From Candidatus Woesearchaeota archaeon (GTDB taxonomy: Archaea > Nanoarchaeota > Nanoarchaeia > Woesearchaeales > JAGVZT01): a DNA stretch of 64,000 bases. The notes beneath the pieces are model-generated. The model did no database searches and was not told where the DNA came from. It saw only the letters and a program-made list of their open reading frames with translations. Of the stretch, positions 60,206 to 64,000 are shown piece after piece. How positions within the stretch are numbered: position 1 is the first letter of the stretch; each line of letters opens with the position of its first letter. The stretch covers positions 248,001-312,000 of the forward strand of contig JAFCGF010000001.1 in the NCBI GenBank assembly GCA_017608295.1, read 5' to 3'. A program made the translations under genes and the position numbers.

Positions 60206-61756
60206 GTGAGGATTAAATATCTCGCGCTACTATTGACTGTGATTCTGTTGCTGGCTGGTTGTGACCAGATTGACCGGATTGACTTTGGCGGCCTGATTGG
60301 CAGCGACTCTGGTGATGACTTCGTGTGCGAGCGCCCGTATAGGCGCCACATGGACAGCTGCTGCCTGGACCAGGACTGGAATAAGATATGTGACAGCGAT
60401 GAGGCCGGACCTACAGAACCTGTGGACACACCTGATGAACCAGATACTCCAGACGTTCCAGATACTCCTGATGAGCCAGATACTCCGGACGTTCCAGATA
60501 CTCCTGATGAGCCAGATACTCCAGATGTTCCAGATACTCCTGATAACCCCTGTGCGGGAGTCAGTTGCCTGAGTACCTGTGATGCGAATACAAGGAAATA
60601 CGACGGCGCATGCGTGGACGGCGTGTGCCAGTACCAGACTGAAGTGTGTGAGTTTGGCTGTGTGGGTGGCTTATGCACTGCTGACAGCTGTGATGACATC
60701 ACCTGTGATCCCATCTGTGACGGCGATACCAGGAAATACGACGGCGCCTGCACAGATGGTGCTTGCATATACCAGTCAGAACTCTGTGTTTTTGGCTGTA
60801 CTGGTGGAGTGTGTGACCCTGACCCCTGCATTGGAATCTCCTGCTCAGATACGTGCGACGCTGACACAAGAAAGTATGGCGGTGCATGCGCAGACGGCGC
60901 CTGTGTGTATGATACTGAGGTGTGCGTTTTTGGCTGTACTGGTGGGGTGTGTGATGCAGACCCTTGTGAAGGCGTGACCTGCTCGAATATTTGTGACGGC
61001 ACAACAAGAAAATACAACGGCGCATGTGCAGACGGTGCCTGTGTGTATGGTACTGAAGTGTGCCAGCAGGGCTGCGACAGCGGAGTGTGCAATGAAGGCT
61101 TTACTATCTTCACAGGCAGTCAATATAAAAATGGTGATTTTGGCGGCATTGCAGTTGCCAACACGGACTGCCAAAACATGGCAAGTGCCGCTGGCCTGAC
61201 TGGACAGTTCAAAGCATGGCTTTCAGACAGCACAGTGAATGCCAAGGACCGCATTACTGTCACGAACAAACCCTATTACCTTCTAAATGGGGTGAAGGTT
61301 GCAAACAATCTTGCAGATATGTTGGATGGCAGCCTATTAAGCAAGATCTACATAAGAGAGACAGGGGAGGATGCTTTTGGGGCAAGAGTCTGGACAGGCA
61401 CCACCTCGGCTGGGCTCAAAGCCAGCACTAACCCTCTTGATTTTTGTGATGACTGGACTGACCAGACTAAGTCTTCGATTACTGGAAAGGCTTCTTACTC
61501 TTCAAGTGAATGGACTGATTATACTGACCTATGGGGTGTTAATTGGGGCACTTTCTATTGTTTCCAGGATGAGTGGACTGAGTACTACTGCCAGTGGACT
61601 TGGCCCCAGAAAGTGACGTACAAGGCAAGTGGGAGTGTGTATACTTCCTGCACCTCTGCTAGACCGTACTGTAACAAAGACACTGGTCCTGATGGAAGGC
61701 CCCAGTGCTGTGAATACACTGAAGAGATTGGTTACTTCAACTGCGTTGGTGTGTGA
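60206..61756 (+). CDS. Cys-rich repeat lipoprotein with DUF1554-like C-terminal domain
   Basis: About 516 residues from the GTG at 60206 (GTG 60197 and ATG 60200 are alternatives). The signal peptide ends in a lipobox LLLAGC, so it is probably a lipid-anchored surface protein. Next comes a linker with three copies of a 12-residue DEPDTPDV-type repeat, then four Cys-rich units of 46 residues (CxGVxC, TRKYxGAC, ExCxxGCxxGVC). The C-terminal 230 residues match DUF1554 in pattern: ANTDCQNMASAAGLTGQFKA, WLSDSTVNAKDRI, YLLNGVKVANNLADM. Domains of this type occur in secreted lectin-like proteins. A broken copy lies at 58925-59191. Confidence 0.75.
   Translation: MRIKYLALLLTVILLLAGCDQIDRIDFGGLIGSDSGDDFVCERPYRRHMDSCCLDQDWNKICDSDEAGPTEPVDTPDEPDTPDVPDTPDEPDTPDVPDTPDEPDTPDVPDTPDNPCAGVSCLSTCDANTRKYDGACVDGVCQYQTEVCEFGCVGGLCTADSCDDITCDPICDGDTRKYDGACTDGACIYQSELCVFGCTGGVCDPDPCIGISCSDTCDADTRKYGGACADGACVYDTEVCVFGCTGGVCDADPCEGVTCSNICDGTTRKYNGACADGACVYGTEVCQQGCDSGVCNEGFTIFTGSQYKNGDFGGIAVANTDCQNMASAAGLTGQFKAWLSDSTVNAKDRITVTNKPYYLLNGVKVANNLADMLDGSLLSKIYIRETGEDAFGARVWTGTTSAGLKASTNPLDFCDDWTDQTKSSITGKASYSSSEWTDYTDLWGVNWGTFYCFQDEWTEYYCQWTWPQKVTYKASGSVYTSCTSARPYCNKDTGPDGRPQCCEYTEEIGYFNCVGV
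60431..60538 (+). repeat. Three tandem 36-bp repeats (Pro/Asp/Thr linker)
   Basis: Units 60431-60466, 60467-60502 and 60503-60538 each read CCTGATGA(A/G)CCAGATACTCC and 16 more bases, with only a few changes. They encode a 12-residue PDEPDTPDVPDT unit, so copy number can change without a frameshift. Confidence 0.9.
60551..61090 (+). repeat. Four tandem Cys-rich units (138 bp, the last 126 bp)
   Basis: Units begin at 60551, 60689, 60827 and 60965. Each encodes about 46 residues with ten regularly spaced cysteines, presumably disulfide-paired outside the cell. Confidence 0.85.
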
Positions 61757-61762
61757 TTTCAC

Positions 61763-62587
61763 CTATTTTAGTGTGAAGTCAACGCAGACCCTGAACTTCC
61801 TGCAGCCAATCTGGCCGCAGAGGTGGTGGCCTACGATGTTTGGCTTGAGATTGAACTCTGCGCAGGCGTCTTTTACCTTTGCATAGGCGGCGTCTGGAAT
61901 TTCTGACTCATGCAGAAAATCATAGAAGTGGATGATGCCGTTCTTCTTGACAGCAGCAAGCGCGATATCGAGGAAATCTTCGCCTCCCTCAGGCAGAGGC
62001 ATCAGCACCCGGTCAAACAAGCCAAGGTCAGGTACACGGTCGCGCACATCACCCTCAAAGCAGGACACGCGCGAATCAAGCTTGTTCTTTTTGATATTCT
62101 TCAGGGCGAGCTGATGGCCTTTAGGATTCAATTCAACGCCGATAATTTCCCCAGCGTCTGAGTTCTTTGCGATGACTAAACAGTAAGGAGCGCAGCCGGA
62201 GAACATCACCAGCACGCGCTCATCGGGTTTCACGAGACCAGCAATGCGCAACCGCTCGTGGCTCAGTCTGGGAGAGAAGTAGACTTGCTCGATGTCCACT
62301 TCCATAATGGCTTTCGATTCCTTGTGAATAGTGCTTGTCTTCTTTTCGCCTGCGAGATGCCGCACTGTCCGCGTCCGAAGCTCGCCTTCGTGAGGGGAAT
62401 CTTTAGCCACAACAGTAAGAATGTGCTTGTGCATGTTCAAAACGATTTCCGCGATTTCTTTCTCCTTTTTCGTCAATTCCTCAGGCATCTCCAATATAGC
62501 TATATCACCCACTACATCAAAGCCCTGGGGAACAAGCGCTAATTCGTCAGGGGGAAGAATGCCGGCGAGCGCTTCCTTCAATCGCAT
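61763..62587 (-). CDS. Trm5-like tRNA (guanine37-N1) methyltransferase family protein
   Basis: About 274 residues from the ATG at 62587, which overlaps the FEN-1 stop (TGATG). An N-terminal substrate domain (FDVVGDIAILEMP, TRTVRHLAGEKKT) leads to the Trm5 hallmark VYFSPRLSHER. The SAM-binding domain has VLVMFSGCAPYCLVIA (a variant of the usual MFAGVGPF), VELNPKGHQLALKNI and the catalytic-region motif RVLMPLPEGGEDFLDIA. The family methylates G37 next to the tRNA anticodon or takes part in wybutosine synthesis. The altered FSGCAPY loop suggests a specialised branch (TYW2-like or DPANN form). Co-transcribed with FEN-1. Confidence 0.85.
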   Translation of the reverse strand: MRLKEALAGILPPDELALVPQGFDVVGDIAILEMPEELTKKEKEIAEIVLNMHKHILTVVAKDSPHEGELRTRTVRHLAGEKKTSTIHKESKAIMEVDIEQVYFSPRLSHERLRIAGLVKPDERVLVMFSGCAPYCLVIAKNSDAGEIIGVELNPKGHQLALKNIKKNKLDSRVSCFEGDVRDRVPDLGLFDRVLMPLPEGGEDFLDIALAAVKKNGIIHFYDFLHESEIPDAAYAKVKDACAEFNLKPNIVGHHLCGQIGCRKFRVCVDFTLK

Positions 62588-63618
62588 CAGAACCACTCAC
62601 CCAAACCTTTCTGGCTCTTATCAGTCTTCGCATTGAGCTTCTCCAGTGTAGAATCAACCCGTGCAGTGCTGAAGTCATGCTCCTCAACAAGCACCTTGTA
62701 CACAGCGTCAACATCCACGGGTGAAAACGCTAAATTATACTCCTCAGTCACCGGCATGTCAGTGAACAGCGAATACACCTGTTTCCAGGGATGTGAGCAG
62801 TGCGAGTCCCAATCCACAGAAGCGAACATCTTCTCGAAATCAGTCCCGAACTTCTGAACAAGCTTCAGCCCTTTCTTCGGCCCTATTCCTTTCACGCCGC
62901 CGGGATTGTAGTCAGTCCCGACCAGCAGACCAAGAGCGATCAATTGCTCGCGGGTCAAGCCAAGCGATGAAAGCATGCTGTCAAGTGTCACAAGCTCAGG
63001 CATAACTGCCTTGGTAGACAGAGTATTGGCAATCCTCCTGCGACCTGTAACGTTCAGTCGGCGGAGCATCCGCGGAGCGCCAAACAGCAGAGAATCAAAA
63101 TCCTCGCTTGCAACAGCATACGCATCCCCCTTCGAAACCATGGCAGAAGCCTGCGCTTCCCCTTCAGAAGGAGCCTGTACGATAGGCAGCCCTAAAGCCG
63201 TAATCAGCTGCTTTGCCTCATCTACCATCTCAGGAGTCAAGCGGGAAGTCCTTGAAGCGAACTTCCGCATTCCATCAACATCTCCCTTCTCCTTTGCTGT
63301 CTCGTACTTATCAACAGCTTCTTCCTTCAGCAAACGACGCCTCTTCTGTTCCTCAAGCTTTAAATCCGGAGTCTTGCCGTCAAACACGAATATGGGCTTC
63401 ACACCATGCTGAAGCAATCGAGATGTCCTGGAGAACAGCCCGGTCAGATGAGACGTTACCCTGCCCTTGGAATCCAATAATAACGTCCCGTCACGCTGCC
63501 TAATGGAAGCCAAAAACTGATACAATATGTTGAAGCTGTCAATAACAATGACTCGTCCATTAAGGTCCTTCAGTTCAATCTCAGTCCCAGCCACCAAGTC
63601 CGCTAGCTTGACACCCAT
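62587..63618 (-). CDS. fen: Flap endonuclease 1 (FEN-1)
   Basis: About 343 residues, normal for archaeal FEN-1, from the ATG at 63618 (GVKLADLV). A TATA box 25 nt upstream makes this start leaderless, so the longer in-frame version from 63651 is discarded. N domain: VIVIDSFNILYQFL and FVFDGKTPDLK. I domain: APSEGEAQASAM with conserved acids and ASEDFDSLLFG. Helix-hairpin-helix: GTDYNPGGVKGIGPKKGLKL. The last residues QKGLGEWF are a PCNA-binding PIP box. It removes 5' flaps during Okazaki-fragment maturation and base-excision repair. The Trm5-like gene overlaps its stop codon. Confidence 0.95.
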   Translation of the reverse strand: MGVKLADLVAGTEIELKDLNGRVIVIDSFNILYQFLASIRQRDGTLLLDSKGRVTSHLTGLFSRTSRLLQHGVKPIFVFDGKTPDLKLEEQKRRRLLKEEAVDKYETAKEKGDVDGMRKFASRTSRLTPEMVDEAKQLITALGLPIVQAPSEGEAQASAMVSKGDAYAVASEDFDSLLFGAPRMLRRLNVTGRRRIANTLSTKAVMPELVTLDSMLSSLGLTREQLIALGLLVGTDYNPGGVKGIGPKKGLKLVQKFGTDFEKMFASVDWDSHCSHPWKQVYSLFTDMPVTEEYNLAFSPVDVDAVYKVLVEEHDFSTARVDSTLEKLNAKTDKSQKGLGEWF

Positions 63619-63638
63619 GCAGCCAAGGACTGGTTGGA

Positions 63639-63647
63639 AATATATAA
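63639..63647 (-). promoter_or_regulatory. TATA box of the FEN-1 operon (leaderless)
   Basis: The minus strand reads GCTTATATATTTCC; centre about 25 nt before the ATG at 63618. Confidence 0.6.
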
Positions 63648-63666
63648 GCATTCGCGTGGGATAACC

Positions 63667-63674
63667 CTTTTAAA
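63667..63674 (+). promoter_or_regulatory. TATA box of the gene at 63717
   Basis: TTTTAAAT; predicted start of transcription near 63697, with GAAGGT (63703-63708) before the ATG at 63717. Confidence 0.45.
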
Positions 63675-63716
63675 TCATCTCAGGTTCACCACTACTGAAC
63701 TGTGAAGGTTCACACC

Positions 63717-64000
63717 ATGGGCCGCGACATATTCCAATCTTTAGAGGGCTATCTTGAACACCTTGAGAGAGAGCACTATGAACCAGGAAAGGAGAGCTAT
63801 TCAGCAATACTTGGCCAGCAATACGCCCAGAGCTATATAGATGGAGAATTCGATACATTGCTGAGCTTTGCCTGGGCAGGCCAGTCTTTCTGGAACAAGT
63901 GCGTCGATACCCTCAAGAACTGGATGGAGCGCTGGGATGAGGACGGCTTCGAGCACCAGGAATTCCTTGACAGTATGGTGTACCATCTCAGCACCAATCC
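63717..64000 (+). CDS. Unknown protein, 3'-truncated by the window edge
   Basis: The frame from the ATG at 63717 stays open to the last base (about 94 residues), so the gene continues beyond the window. It starts MGRDIFQSLEGYLEHLEREH and is rich in acidic and aromatic residues (SFAWAGQSFWNKC, NWMERWDEDGFEHQEF). It looks soluble and helical. A TATA-like box at 63667-63674 and GAAGGT before the ATG support it as a real gene, divergent from FEN-1. No family is recognised. Confidence 0.6.
   Translation, partial: MGRDIFQSLEGYLEHLEREHYEPGKESYSAILGQQYAQSYIDGEFDTLLSFAWAGQSFWNKCVDTLKNWMERWDEDGFEHQEFLDSMVYHLSTN

Noticed and set aside
60431..60538. Regular repeats that might suggest a CRISPR array
   Set aside because: Units are contiguous with no spacers and are in frame within a coding region.
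60133..61113. Long minus-strand reading frame (326 codons) opposite the lipoprotein gene
   Set aside because: It is the antisense image of the Cys-rich repeats and shows only that repeat pattern; the + strand has a promoter, lipobox and known domain.
1..64000. tRNA, rRNA or insertion-sequence genes
   Set aside because: I looked in the gaps between genes and saw no cloverleaf, rRNA core sequence or transposase; gaps are short and mostly hold promoters.

Overview
This window reads as an archaeal chromosome segment. It has an archaeal FEN-1 flap endonuclease with a C-terminal PCNA-binding peptide, a Trm5-like tRNA methyltransferase, AglB/STT3-type oligosaccharyltransferases, KaiC-family ATPases, a class III (prepilin) signal peptide and TATA-box promoters, many of them 25-30 nt from a start codon and so probably leaderless. 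Compact operons with ATGA overlaps, the short NFACT-R-only RqcH-like protein and the Cys-rich secreted proteins suggest a DPANN lineage of the Woesearchaeota type. That placement is inference; there is no rRNA in the window to test it. I see no tRNA, rRNA, CRISPR array or transposase gene, and no gene-free stretch longer than about 300 bases (the longest gap, about 140 nt, is at 50451-50590).

Layout. (1) 1-4140: a KaiC/RecA-like cluster. A 5'-truncated KaiC-type ATPase converges on an operon holding one two-domain KaiC and three small RecA-like proteins that have lost the Walker A loop. (2) 4265-33650: a surface-glycan region with polytopic GT-C-type membrane proteins, a flippase-like protein, a YfhO-like protein, GT2 glycosyltransferases, sugar nucleotidyltransferases, a sugar C-methyltransferase, an SDR, an asparagine synthase and seven B12-binding-domain radical SAM proteins, one of them fused to a rhodanese-like domain. 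At 16.3-20.6 kb sits a four-gene sugar cassette: MDR dehydrogenase, TIM-barrel isomerase/epimerase, SIS-domain isomerase and a tandem nucleotidyltransferase. (3) 33754-45196: an FkbM methyltransferase, a GtrB/DPM1-like glycosyltransferase and three tandem STT3 oligosaccharyltransferases, each ending in an FKBP-type prolyl isomerase domain. (4) 45336-54683: an SGNH hydrolase, a second large-plus-small membrane protein pair, a polysaccharide deacetylase, more GT2 enzymes, CDP-glucose synthesis genes (rfbF/rfbG-like) and a UDP-sugar epimerase-like protein. (5) 54678-61756: PAP2 phosphatase, NFACT-R protein, pilin-like and Cys-rich secreted proteins, a frame-split MNT/HEPN module, and a large lipoprotein with a decayed partial copy nearby. 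(6) 61763-64000: Trm5-like enzyme and FEN-1 in one operon, and the start of an unknown gene.

How it may work together: the nucleotidyltransferases, RfbF/G-like enzymes, epimerase and the four-gene cassette would make activated sugars. The methyltransferases, radical SAM enzymes, asparagine synthase and deacetylase could modify them. GT2 enzymes would build lipid-linked glycans, GT-C and flippase-like proteins would extend or move them, and the STT3-FKBP proteins would transfer them to secreted proteins such as those encoded in region 5. The most unusual items are the triple STT3-FKBP fusions, the radical SAM family expansion, and the degenerate RecA-like cluster.
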